DNA from: an uncultured Clostridia bacterium
Lineage (GTDB): Bacteria > Bacillota > Clostridia > Oscillospirales > Ruminococcaceae
Assembly: GCA_945931735.1 (NCBI GenBank)
Contig: CAMEPN010000087.1
Coordinates: 1 to 7,172 of the forward strand
Direction: 5' to 3'
Length of the DNA stretch: 7,172 nt
Shown here: piece after piece, positions 1 to 6,333 of the stretch
Position numbering within the stretch: position 1 is the first letter of the stretch
Layout of the letters: every line of letters starts with the position of its first letter
Notes under the pieces: model-generated
What the model saw: the letters and a program-made list of their open reading frames with translations, nothing else
Told to the model about the DNA's origin: nothing
Database searches by the model: none
Program-made: the position numbers and the translations under genes

Positions 1-22
1 CGGTTAGAATCAAGGTTTTTTT
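1..22 (+). terminator. Probable 3' half of a leader terminator, cut by window edge
   Basis: Bases 1-15 (CGGTTAGAATCAAGG) run directly into seven T at 16-22, the layout of the descending arm and U-tract of an intrinsic terminator. The ascending arm would lie outside the window, so pairing cannot be verified. It ends about 29 bases before the metN start. It could end an upstream gene or be the expression platform of a methionine-responsive leader (SAM riboswitch or Met T-box), which are known upstream of met transport operons in Firmicutes. This is inference from half a structure. Confidence 0.35.
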
Positions 23-38
23 GTGATATGATTTTATT

Positions 39-45
39 GAGGTGA
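39..45 (+). promoter_or_regulatory. Ribosome binding site that fixes the metN start at ATG 51
   Basis: GAGGTGA matches the 16S anti-Shine-Dalgarno over seven bases, and its GAGG core ends 8 nt before ATG 51. An in-frame GTG at 42 lies inside this site and so cannot be the start. The protein therefore begins MIRLENIV, three residues shorter than the longest reading frame. Confidence 0.8.
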
Positions 46-50
46 AACGA

Positions 51-1085
51 ATGATAAGGCTTGAGAACATCGTTAAGACCTACTCCAACGGCGGCAGCGA
101 TTTTAACGCTGTCGACGGGGTGACGCTTGACATCGCCGACGGAGAGATCTACGGAATAATCGGTTTTTCGGGTGCAGGAAAATCGACGCTGGTAAGATGT
201 ATAAATCTCCTCGAAAGACCGACATCGGGTAAGGTGTTCGTAGGAGATAAGGAGCTTACCGCGCTTAGCACATCGGAGCTTCGCAAAGAACGCAGAAAGA
301 TCGGAATGATATTCCAGCATTTCAATCTGATGGCGTCAAGGACAGTTATCAAGAACGTGATTTTTCCGCTCCAATACAGCGGGCTGACAAAAGCTCAGAT
401 GTACGAAAAGGCGCACAAGCTGCTGAAGCTCGTCGGAATAGACGACAAGGCAGATGTGTACCCCTCCGAGCTTTCGGGCGGTCAGAAGCAGCGCGCCGCT
501 ATCGCAAGAGCGCTTGTTTCCGACCCGCAGATACTGCTCTGCGACGAGGCGACCTCGGCGCTCGACCCGCAAACCACCGATTCGATACTCAAGCTGCTGA
601 AAAAGCTCAACAAGGAGCTCGGGATAACCATTGTTCTAATAACGCATCAAATGAACGCGGTCAAGGAAATATGCACCCGCGCGGCGATAATGGAAAAGGG
701 GCGCGTCGTCGAGGAAAACGATGTATTCAGCCTTTTCGCAAACCCGCAGCAGCCTGTGACGAGATCCTTTGTTGATATGACTAGCAATCTCTCCCGCATA
801 AGCACGCTCATCGAGGAAAAATCCCCGCTGACCGAGCTGAAAAAGGGACAGTGCATTCTAAGGTTCAAATATCTTGAGCGCAGCGCCTGCGAAGCGCTTG
901 TTTCCTACCTGTCGCGTACATACAACATCAACCTCAATATAATTTTCGGAAATATAGAGATAATCGGCGGTAATCCGATAGGCGGTCTTGTCGTCATCGC
1001 GGACGGCGCGCCCGAGGACATAACCGCAGCGCAGGAATATCTTAAGAGCATAAACGTCGGAGTGGAGGTGATCTTAAGTGCTTGA
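51..1085 (+). CDS. metN: Methionine ABC transporter, ATP-binding protein MetN
   Basis: This is the cytoplasmic ATPase that drives methionine uptake with MetI and MetQ. The 344-residue product has all ABC motifs: Walker A GFSGAGKST at 38-46, Q-loop Gln89, signature LSGGQ at 141-145, Walker B ILLCDEATSALD at 161-172 and switch His199. The region after about residue 262, including the NPIGGLVV stretch, matches the C-terminal NIL (ACT-like) domain. In the MetN family that domain binds methionine and inhibits transport when the cell is replete. Length is typical of MetN with this domain. ATG 51 is preferred over GTG 42 because the latter overlaps the ribosome binding site. The 3' end overlaps metI by 8 bp, indicating translational coupling. 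The adjoining metI and metQ support the substrate assignment over other polar-amino-acid ATPases. Confidence 0.96.
   Translation: MIRLENIVKTYSNGGSDFNAVDGVTLDIADGEIYGIIGFSGAGKSTLVRCINLLERPTSGKVFVGDKELTALSTSELRKERRKIGMIFQHFNLMASRTVIKNVIFPLQYSGLTKAQMYEKAHKLLKLVGIDDKADVYPSELSGGQKQRAAIARALVSDPQILLCDEATSALDPQTTDSILKLLKKLNKELGITIVLITHQMNAVKEICTRAAIMEKGRVVEENDVFSLFANPQQPVTRSFVDMTSNLSRISTLIEEKSPLTELKKGQCILRFKYLERSACEALVSYLSRTYNINLNIIFGNIEIIGGNPIGGLVVIADGAPEDITAAQEYLKSINVGVEVILSA
1064..1073 (+). promoter_or_regulatory. Very strong metI ribosome binding site inside metN
   Basis: GGAGGTGATC is a ten-base match to the complement of the 16S rRNA 3' end, lying within the last codons of metN. The GGAGG core is 9 nt from GTG 1078. 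It justifies the non-ATG start of metI and the overlap of the two genes. The strong site may compensate for the weaker GTG codon. Confidence 0.85.
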
Positions 1086-1758
1086 TTTTCTGAACAGCTT
1101 TATGCCGAATGTTATGAAAAAGCTCCCCGACCTGCGGGAAAGCACAATAGAAACCATACAAATGACATTCATCTCGTGGATATTCATTTTCGTTTTCGGA
1201 ATGATTTTCGGAGTTCTTCTGACGGTGACTAAAAAAGGGGGGCTGCTGCAAAATACGGCGGTTTATCAGGTGCTCGACAAGGTGATAAACCTTTTCAGAG
1301 CGATTCCGTTCATTATTCTGCTGATATGCCTTATCCCCCTTTCGAGAGCCATTGTCGGAACGTCTATCGGCGTGGCGGGCGCAATAGTTCCTCTCGTTTT
1401 CGGAACAGTTCCGTTCTTCTCAAGGCAGGTCGAAACCGCGCTCGCGGAGGTCGACGGGGGGCTTGTCGAAGCGGCGGAAGCAATGGGCTGCTCCCGTATC
1501 GGAATAATATTCCGCGTCTACTTAAAGGAAAGCATTCCCGCACTGGCGCGCGGCGTGACGATCACGCTTATAAACCTTATCGGGCTGACCGCAATGGCGG
1601 GTGCAGTCGGAGCGGGCGGTCTGGGCAACTTCGCATATGTGCAGGGGTCCCAGAGAAACATGAATGACATCATTTATTCCACGGTAGTGGTACTTGTCGT
1701 CATTGTAACGCTCATTCAGATAATCGGAAATCTCGTGTCAAAGAAAAGCACTCACTGA
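1078..1758 (+). CDS. metI: Methionine ABC transporter, permease MetI
   Basis: This is the membrane channel subunit of the methionine importer. The 226-residue product is mostly hydrophobic, with segments near residues 28-50, 70-92, 95-115, 160-182 and 200-220, consistent with the five-helix MetI fold. The EAA loop that docks on the ATPase begins at EAAEAMG (131-137) and runs through the KES/P region near 150-154. The NLFRAIPFIILL stretch (71-82) and the GLTAMAGAVGAGGLG stretch (169-183) are characteristic of MetI. Length is usual for the family. It starts with GTG, supported by the ten-base Shine-Dalgarno match inside metN, and overlaps metN by 8 bp. It is followed by a 34-bp A/T-rich gap before metQ. 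Confidence 0.96.
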   Translation: MLDFLNSFMPNVMKKLPDLRESTIETIQMTFISWIFIFVFGMIFGVLLTVTKKGGLLQNTAVYQVLDKVINLFRAIPFIILLICLIPLSRAIVGTSIGVAGAIVPLVFGTVPFFSRQVETALAEVDGGLVEAAEAMGCSRIGIIFRVYLKESIPALARGVTITLINLIGLTAMAGAVGAGGLGNFAYVQGSQRNMNDIIYSTVVVLVVIVTLIQIIGNLVSKKSTH

Positions 1759-1792
1759 CACCAAACTAATTAATTTTTAAGGAGAAACAACT

Positions 1793-2728
1793 ATGAAATT
1801 CACAAAGACATTATCCCTTGCCCTTGCGGCAGTTCTTGCGGCGGCGTCCCTGTCCGCTTGCAGCGGAAGCACATCTTCCACAGGCTCTTCCGACGCGTCC
1901 TCCGCGGCTCCCGCAGAAAACAGCGCAGCGGAAAACAGCTCCTCCGACGCTTCGGACGCTGACTCTGCTCCCGCATACTCCCCCGAAAACCCCGTTACCG
2001 TAAAGATAGGTCTTACCGGCAATATCTATGAGGACATCTGGGATCCTATCGCAGAGCGCCTTGCCGACGAGGGAATAATCCTCGAATACGAGCAGTTCAC
2101 AAATTTCTCCATTCCGAACAACGCGCTTAACAGCGGAGAGATCGACATGAACGCATTCCAGCACCACGCATATTTTGAGAACGACACCAAGACCAACGGC
2201 TATGACCTCACGGCGATAGGCGATACATACATCGTTGCAATGAACATTTATTCCCACAAGGTCGACAACATCGAGGACGCGCTCAATTCCACCGAGAAGA
2301 TAAAGGTAGCCGTTCCGAACGACGCCACCAACGAAGGCAGAGCGCTCAAGCTGCTCGAGCAGGCGGGCTTCTTCACCATTGACCCCAACGCGGGAGCTTC
2401 CCCCGAGATAAGCGATATCACCGAATACAAAACCGAGATCGAGTTCGTTGAAGTCGACGCGAACCTTGTATTCAGCGTTCTTGACGACGTTACCATCGCG
2501 GTCATCAACGGCAACTACGCGCTCGACAGCGGACTTACCGCGGACGACGCTATCTTCAAGGAAACAAAGTACGACGACAACAGCTACTACTGCCTTATCG
2601 CGGTACGCAGCGAGGACGCAGACAACGCGGTATACAAGAGGATAGTTGAGGAATATCAGACCCAGGCGACAATTGATATATTCAACACCACCTTCGCAGG
2701 CTTCTTTGTACCCGCATGGACGCTGTGA
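1793..2728 (+). CDS. metQ: Methionine-binding lipoprotein MetQ (NlpA family)
   Basis: This is the extracellular substrate-binding protein that delivers methionine to MetNI. The 311-residue product has a lipoprotein signal peptide (KFTK, hydrophobic core about 7-19, lipobox LSAC with lipidated Cys23). A low-complexity Ser/Ala/Asp/Glu tether of roughly 40 residues (24-63) follows. The binding domain starts near TVKIGL (69-74). Typical NlpA-family landmarks are LNSGEIDMNAFQHHAYF (112-128), VPNDATNEGRALKLL (174-188) and VINGNYALDSGL (237-248). Arg183 and the Asn of INGNY are the probable ligand contacts, by analogy with MetQ structures. ATG 1793 is preceded by AAGGAG at 1779-1784, spaced 8 nt. 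The family also takes D-methionine and other methionine derivatives, so exact specificity is open. The long tether suits a surface protein crossing a thick Gram-positive wall. Confidence 0.95.
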   Translation: MKFTKTLSLALAAVLAAASLSACSGSTSSTGSSDASSAAPAENSAAENSSSDASDADSAPAYSPENPVTVKIGLTGNIYEDIWDPIAERLADEGIILEYEQFTNFSIPNNALNSGEIDMNAFQHHAYFENDTKTNGYDLTAIGDTYIVAMNIYSHKVDNIEDALNSTEKIKVAVPNDATNEGRALKLLEQAGFFTIDPNAGASPEISDITEYKTEIEFVEVDANLVFSVLDDVTIAVINGNYALDSGLTADDAIFKETKYDDNSYYCLIAVRSEDADNAVYKRIVEEYQTQATIDIFNTTFAGFFVPAWTL

Positions 2729-2754
2729 TATTATAAAAGAAAGGGCTGAACAAT

Positions 2755-4116
2755 ATGCAGGAGCTTTACGATATTATCCCCGACCGCGAACGCGTTGTTA
2801 TCGGCGGAATCGAGGACAAATACCTCACCGATACGCTCGGCAGGCTCAAGGGCACCGCCGAAGCGCTGGTGTTCCCTGTTTCGACCGAGGAAGTCAGCGG
2901 GGTCATGAAATACGCTTATGAACACGGGCTTCCCGTTACTCCGCGCGGCGCGGGGACTAATCTCGTAGGCTCCACCGTTCCCCATGGCAAGGGCATTATC
3001 CTCGACCTCTCGAAAATGAACCGCGTTCTTGAGATAGACAGGGATACGCTGACCGCTGTTGTCGAGCCGGGCGTTGTTTTACAGGATTTTCAGCAGCTTG
3101 TCGAGTCGCAGGGGCTGTTCTACCCTCCCGACCCGGGCGAGAAAACCGCTACCATCGGCGGGAACATTTCAACTAACGCGGGAGGAATGCGAGCCGTTAA
3201 ATACGGCGTAACGCGCGATTATGTGCGCGGTCTTGAGCTTGTGACCGCCGACGGGCGGGTAATCACCGCAGGCACAAAGAACGTCAAGGACGCGAGCGGG
3301 CTTTCGCTAAAGAGCATTGTGATCGGCTCGGAGGGTACGCTTGCCGTTATTACAAAGTGCATTCTCAAGCTTGTTCCCAAGCCCGAGGCTTCGCTGTCCG
3401 CTGTTGTTCCGTTCGGCGACCTCCACAAAGGAATTTCGGCGGTCATTGACATAATCCGCGCGAACGCTAACCCGACCGCGATAGAATTTGCGGAGCGCAG
3501 CGTTATCTCCCTCGGCGAGCAGTTCACGGGGCTTCAATTCCCCCGCCCCGACGCTTCGGCGTACATTATCCTCACATTCGACGGCACAGCAAGCGCCGTC
3601 GAGGAAAGCGCCGAAACGGTAAGAAAAACGGCTTTGGACGCAGGCGCGCTCGATTTCATCAAACTGGACAGCGAGCTTGCCGCGACGGTATGGAAGATAC
3701 GCGGCTGCCTTGTAAAGGCGGTCGAAAGCAAGTCCGAGCAGGAGCCTGTCGACCTTGTCGTGCCGATTGACAAAACGGCGGACTTTATCGATTTTGTTCA
3801 CAAGACCGAGGCGGAAACAAAAATGCAGATGGTTGCGTTCGGACACGCGGGCGACGGAAACGTCCACCTGTGCATTGTACGCGGCGACCGCTCCGACGAG
3901 GAGTGGCAAAAGCAGCTCTCCGAGAATATGCACACTATCTACAACTACGCCTACTCGCTCGGCGGACTGACCTCGGGAGAGCACGGCATAGGCATAGCCA
4001 AGCGCCCATACTTCCTCGGGAACACCGACCCCGAAAGCCTTGCGATAATGCGCGCGATAAAGAACGCATTGGACGAAAAGCATATACTTAACGACCACAT
4101 TTCCTATCTCGAATAA
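2755..4116 (+). CDS. glcD: FAD-binding 2-hydroxyacid oxidase/dehydrogenase, GlcD/D-lactate dehydrogenase family
   Basis: The 453-residue product belongs to the GlcD group of flavoproteins, which oxidise D-2-hydroxyacids such as glycolate or D-lactate to 2-oxoacids. The N-terminal FAD-binding (PCMH-type) domain shows PRGAGTNLVG (63-72), PPDPGEKTATIGGNIS (124-139) and the SEGTLAVIT stretch (192-200). The C-terminal FAD-oxidase domain has GHAGDGNVH (363-371), carrying family metal/substrate-site histidines, and GEHGIGIAKR (408-417). Length is normal. The usual tail ILNPGKI is replaced by ILNDHISYLE, a noticeable deviation. ATG 2755 follows GAAAGGG (2739-2745), spaced 9 nt. It lies 26 bp after metQ with no terminator, so it is probably cotranscribed with metNIQ. 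No etfAB or glcEF partner is present in the window. Substrate is not determined from sequence; hydroxy-methionine is a context-based guess. The family call is secure, the symbol less so. Confidence 0.88.
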   Translation: MQELYDIIPDRERVVIGGIEDKYLTDTLGRLKGTAEALVFPVSTEEVSGVMKYAYEHGLPVTPRGAGTNLVGSTVPHGKGIILDLSKMNRVLEIDRDTLTAVVEPGVVLQDFQQLVESQGLFYPPDPGEKTATIGGNISTNAGGMRAVKYGVTRDYVRGLELVTADGRVITAGTKNVKDASGLSLKSIVIGSEGTLAVITKCILKLVPKPEASLSAVVPFGDLHKGISAVIDIIRANANPTAIEFAERSVISLGEQFTGLQFPRPDASAYIILTFDGTASAVEESAETVRKTALDAGALDFIKLDSELAATVWKIRGCLVKAVESKSEQEPVDLVVPIDKTADFIDFVHKTEAETKMQMVAFGHAGDGNVHLCIVRGDRSDEEWQKQLSENMHTIYNYAYSLGGLTSGEHGIGIAKRPYFLGNTDPESLAIMRAIKNALDEKHILNDHISYLE

Positions 4117-4123
4117 ACAAATT

Positions 4124-4160
4124 CCCCGCAGAGGACGATATCTCTGCGGGGTTATTATTT
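4124..4160. terminator. Bidirectional intrinsic terminator between convergent genes
   Basis: A perfect 10-bp stem pairs CCCCGCAGAG (4124-4133) with CTCTGCGGGG (4142-4151) around an 8-nt loop, followed by TTATTATTT on the + strand. It sits 7 bp after the glcD stop and would end the metNIQ-glcD transcript. Read on the - strand, 31 bp beyond the citrate synthase stop, the stem is followed by AATTTGTTTATT, a poorer but usable U-rich tail. One hairpin therefore likely serves both converging transcripts. Confidence 0.9.
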
Positions 4161-4182
4161 ATTGTAAAATCATTGAAACACA

Positions 4183-5511
4183 TCAGTTGTGCGGCTTCAT
4201 TACGCTCATGTAAGCCGGTCTGATTATCTTGCTTGCTGTGGCAAGTTCCTCAATACGGTGCGCGCTCCAGCCGACAATTCTCGCGATAGCGAAAATCGCG
4301 GTGTAAAGCTCCGACGGAATGCCGAGCATATCATACACGAATCCGCTGTAAAAATCGACATTCGGGCTAACGCCTTTCATTATCTTGCGCTGCTCCGCGA
4401 TGAGCATAGGCGCTTCGTCCTCGATGTACTCGTACAGAGCAAGGTCGTCCTCGCGGTGCTTCTCTGCGGCGAGCTTTTCCACAAAGCTGCGGAATATCCT
4501 CTCGCGCGGGTCGGACAGCGAATATACTGCGTGACCCATGCCGTAGATAAGTCCCTTTCCGTCGAACGCTTCGCCCTTAAGTATCTTGACAAGGTAATCC
4601 TTTACTGCCTCCTTGTCCTTTGTGTCGCTGACGTTCTCGCGGATATTCTTCATCATTTCCATGACCTTGATATTCGCGCCGCCGTGCTTCGGACCTTTGA
4701 GCGAGGACATTGCCGCCGCAATCGTGGAATAGGTGTCCGAGCCGGACGATGTAACTACGCGGGTCGTGAACGTGGAGTTGTTACCGCCGCCGTGCTCCAT
4801 ATGAAGCATGAGCGCAACGTCAAGCACCTTTGCCTCGAGCGCGGTGTATTTCTTATCGGGGCGCAGCATGAGAAGCAGGTTTTCCGCCGTCGAAAGCTCG
4901 GGGTCGGGGCGGTGGATATACATACTGTCGTCGTTCTCGTAATGGTTATACGCATGGTAAGCATACGCGGCGAGCATGGGGAATACCGCGATGAGATTTA
5001 TGCACTGATAAAGGCTGTCGGAAAGCTCGCCCGAAAGCGCGGTGCTGTCGTAGGAGGCAAGGGTGAGTATACTTCTCGTCATGGAGTTCATTATATCCTT
5101 GCTGGGGGCTTTCATAATGACGTCGCGGGTAAAATTCGTCGGCAGGCAGCGGCATTCGCCGAGTATCTTGCGGAACTCCTGCGCCTCCGCCTCGGTCGGC
5201 ATTTCTCCGAAAATAAGCAGATAAGCCGTCCTCTCGAAGCCGAAGCCGTTCTCCCCGCACATTGCGACAAGCTCCTGAATATTATACCCGCGGTACCAAA
5301 GCTCTCCGTCGCAGGGGGTCTGCACTCCGTCCACATTTTTGAAGGAAACCATTTTGGATATAGTGGTCAGACCGGTAAGGACGCCCTTTCCGTTTACGTC
5401 GCGCAGTCCGCGGTTGACGCCGTACTGTTTGTAGAGGTCGTCGGATATCCTGTCATGGTCGATACAGAGTAATTTTTTTGATTCGGCGTAATTTTTTACA
5501 ATATCATTCAT
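4183..5511 (-). CDS. gltA: Citrate synthase (citrate/2-methylcitrate synthase family)
   Basis: This cytoplasmic enzyme condenses oxaloacetate with acetyl-CoA to citrate, the entry to the TCA or glutamate-forming branch. The 442-residue product carries the classical si-type catalytic signature. His240 lies in MEHGGGN, His276 in GPKHGGAN (273-280), His327 in GMGHAVY with Arg336 in DPR, Asp386 in NVDFYSG, and Arg411 in ARIVGWSAH. It is thus unrelated to the re-type citrate synthases of some anaerobes. GHAVY replaces the GHRVY common in bacteria, a form also seen in eukaryotic enzymes. It is slightly longer than standard bacterial type II enzymes, as in other Clostridia proteins of this group. 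Use of propionyl-CoA (2-methylcitrate) cannot be excluded, but no prp genes are nearby. ATG 5511 has AGGAGG at 5521-5526, spaced 9 nt. It is transcribed alone from a promoter near 5630-5659 through a structured leader, and ends at the shared terminator. Confidence 0.95.
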   Translation of the reverse strand: MNDIVKNYAESKKLLCIDHDRISDDLYKQYGVNRGLRDVNGKGVLTGLTTISKMVSFKNVDGVQTPCDGELWYRGYNIQELVAMCGENGFGFERTAYLLIFGEMPTEAEAQEFRKILGECRCLPTNFTRDVIMKAPSKDIMNSMTRSILTLASYDSTALSGELSDSLYQCINLIAVFPMLAAYAYHAYNHYENDDSMYIHRPDPELSTAENLLLMLRPDKKYTALEAKVLDVALMLHMEHGGGNNSTFTTRVVTSSGSDTYSTIAAAMSSLKGPKHGGANIKVMEMMKNIRENVSDTKDKEAVKDYLVKILKGEAFDGKGLIYGMGHAVYSLSDPRERIFRSFVEKLAAEKHREDDLALYEYIEDEAPMLIAEQRKIMKGVSPNVDFYSGFVYDMLGIPSELYTAIFAIARIVGWSAHRIEELATASKIIRPAYMSVMKPHN

Positions 5512-5570
5512 AGGTGTGTACCTCCTGTCGTTTTGCCGTCCGGCGCGCTTTCCTGCTGCGCTCCGGACAT
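5508..5570 (-). CDS. Possible 20-residue leader ORF overlapping the citrate synthase start
   Basis: On the - strand an ATG at 5570-5568 opens 20 codons (starting MSGAQQES, ending GGTHL). Its TGA at 5510-5508 overlaps the citrate synthase ATG as ATGA, the arrangement typical of translational coupling. The ORF spans the second leader hairpin and the gltA Shine-Dalgarno site. Evidence against it is a poor ribosome site (only AGG four bases upstream), no run of regulatory codons, and an origin that chance could easily explain. Recorded as a weak candidate only. Confidence 0.15.
   Translation of the reverse strand: MSGAQQESAPDGKTTGGTHL
5521..5526 (-). promoter_or_regulatory. Citrate synthase ribosome binding site
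   Basis: AGGAGG on the - strand is spaced 9 nt from ATG 5511, a perfect Shine-Dalgarno core that fixes the start. It lies 11 bases after the second leader hairpin, so it is free of that stem in the simplest fold. Confidence 0.85.
5538..5568 (-). promoter_or_regulatory. Second hairpin in the citrate synthase leader
   Basis: GTCCGG (5538-5543) pairs with CCGGAC (5563-5568). After a single C/T mismatch, GCGC (5545-5548) pairs with GCGC (5558-5561) around a 9-nt loop. No U-tract follows on the - strand, so it is not a terminator by itself. It stands between the upstream terminator-like hairpin and the ribosome site. Its loop contains GCAGGA, complementary to TCCTGC in the loop of the upstream hairpin. 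Confidence 0.6.
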
Positions 5571-5576
5571 TTGCCT

Positions 5577-5612
5577 AAAAAACGCCGCGCACAAGGCAGG
5601 ATATGCGCGGCG
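5577..5612 (-). terminator. Intrinsic terminator, probable attenuator in the citrate synthase leader
   Basis: On the - strand a perfect 9-bp GC-rich stem, CGCCGCGCA (5612-5604) with TGCGCGGCG (5591-5583), encloses a 12-nt loop and is followed at once by six T (5582-5577). It must end any transcript coming from the DUF308 gene, whose stop is at 5680. It also lies about 10 nt downstream of the predicted start of the promoter at 5630-5659, and no promoter is visible between it and the citrate synthase gene. It therefore probably acts as a condition-dependent terminator for that gene. The hairpin and T-run are directly seen; the regulatory role is inference. Confidence 0.85.
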
Positions 5613-5629
5613 ATAATAAAACTATATTA

Positions 5630-5659
5630 AGTATAGCATACTCTGACGAGATCTGTCAA
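5630..5659 (-). promoter_or_regulatory. Near-consensus sigma-A promoter for citrate synthase
   Basis: On the - strand TTGACA (5659-5654) is separated by 18 bp from TATACT (5635-5630). A TGC immediately before the -10 gives an extended -10 (TGn). Predicted transcription start is near 5622, giving a leader of roughly 110 nt before ATG 5511. It begins only about 20 bp after the stop of the DUF308 gene. Confidence 0.82.
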
Positions 5660-5679
5660 GCGCAATAATTCCCACAAAG

Positions 5680-6279
5680 TTACTTTCTGCTGTCAAGCCT
5701 GTCGTTAAAGGGATCTCTGACTTCAGCCTCGATATCTATTTCGGAGGGCGGACCTTCTGTTATGCATATCGCAGAGATAAGATTAGTAATTCCGGAAACA
5801 ATAACGGAAACACCGATAACGCGGACAAGCAGCCTTGCCGCTCCGAACGGGTTGAACACGATAAGAACGCCGCCTACGCAGGCAATGATTGCGGGGATAA
5901 GCACCACCTGCCACCGCGGCATACCCGCGCGCTTTGCGGCGAGCGCAGACTGTATTTTAAAAATGCTGTCGACAAGAATAGCTATACCCGTTATCGAAAG
6001 TATAAATCCCGCCATTCCCGCAGGGTTGAACAGTATAACCGTACCGAGCAGCGTCAGCATAAGCCCTCCCGCAAGGTCGAACCTTACGGCGATAATATCG
6101 CGGCCGGCAAAAAAGCCGATAAGCTTGCCTATGCCCCAAACCAGCATTCCTATGCCGATTATCGTGGTAACGAACTCTATCGAGCCTGTCGGAAATACGA
6201 CCAGCAATAACCCTAGCAATATAATAAGGACGGAAAGGATAATTCCGCCTGTTTTCGCTCTTTTGAACAGTTTTTTCAT
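5680..6279 (-). CDS. DUF308/HdeD-family membrane protein with three tandem repeats
   Basis: The 199-residue product is an integral membrane protein of the DUF308 group, which includes E. coli HdeD, a protein linked to acid resistance. Three internal repeats are visible. Each is a pair of hydrophobic helices joined at a proline turn: roughly residues 11-54 (turn VVFP, 27-30), 68-110 (turn LFNP, 83-86) and 126-171 (turn VFNP, 141-144). The same -GI-IL- pattern recurs in the second helix of each. This predicts six membrane helices. A basic N-terminus (MKKLFKRAK) and an acidic, charged C-terminal tail (about 174-199) flank the membrane part. ATG 6279 has AAAGGA at 6292-6297, a rather long 12 nt away, and no better in-frame start exists. 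It is expressed from its own promoter at 6340-6368. Molecular function is unknown, and a stress role is only family analogy. Confidence 0.85.
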   Translation of the reverse strand: MKKLFKRAKTGGIILSVLIILLGLLLVVFPTGSIEFVTTIIGIGMLVWGIGKLIGFFAGRDIIAVRFDLAGGLMLTLLGTVILFNPAGMAGFILSITGIAILVDSIFKIQSALAAKRAGMPRWQVVLIPAIIACVGGVLIVFNPFGAARLLVRVIGVSVIVSGITNLISAICITEGPPSEIDIEAEVRDPFNDRLDSRK

Positions 6280-6333
6280 TTCTTCATCAGATCCTTTCTT
6301 TTTGTGAAGTCACATAAATGAAATTTACCTTGT

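Noticed and set aside
42..50. GTG 42 as the metN start
   Set aside because: The GTG is part of the Shine-Dalgarno sequence for ATG 51, and nothing suitable lies upstream of it.
1811..2257. 148-codon open frame on the - strand
   Set aside because: It is antisense to metQ, mostly reflecting the Ser/Ala-rich linker read backwards, with no family resemblance.
2706..2734. Possible internal promoter for the FAD oxidase (TTGTAC, 17 bp, TATTAT with TGA before it)
   Set aside because: Only three of six -35 bases match, and the predicted start would fall on the ribosome site, leaving about 14 nt of leader. It is kept in mind as an alternative to full cotranscription with metNIQ but is too weak to annotate.
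3307..4098. 263-codon open frame on the - strand
   Set aside because: It is antisense to the FAD oxidase, low in recognisable features and rich in Arg/Val/Leu as expected of a shadow frame.
4189..5472. 427-codon open frame on the + strand
   Set aside because: It lies antisense to citrate synthase over nearly its whole length. It has no recognisable domain and no ribosome site, and is explained by biased codon use of the real gene, whose catalytic residues are all intact.
5462..5500. A-runs early in citrate synthase (seven A at 5472-5478 region, six near 5492-5497) as slippage sites
   Set aside because: The frame is open and the protein intact on both sides. Such runs are ordinary Lys/Asn codons and nothing suggests programmed slippage.
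5762..6307. 181-codon open frame on the + strand
   Set aside because: It is antisense to the DUF308 gene. The - strand frame shows three clear membrane repeats and has a promoter and ribosome site, while this one shows only Ile/Pro/Thr-rich composition.
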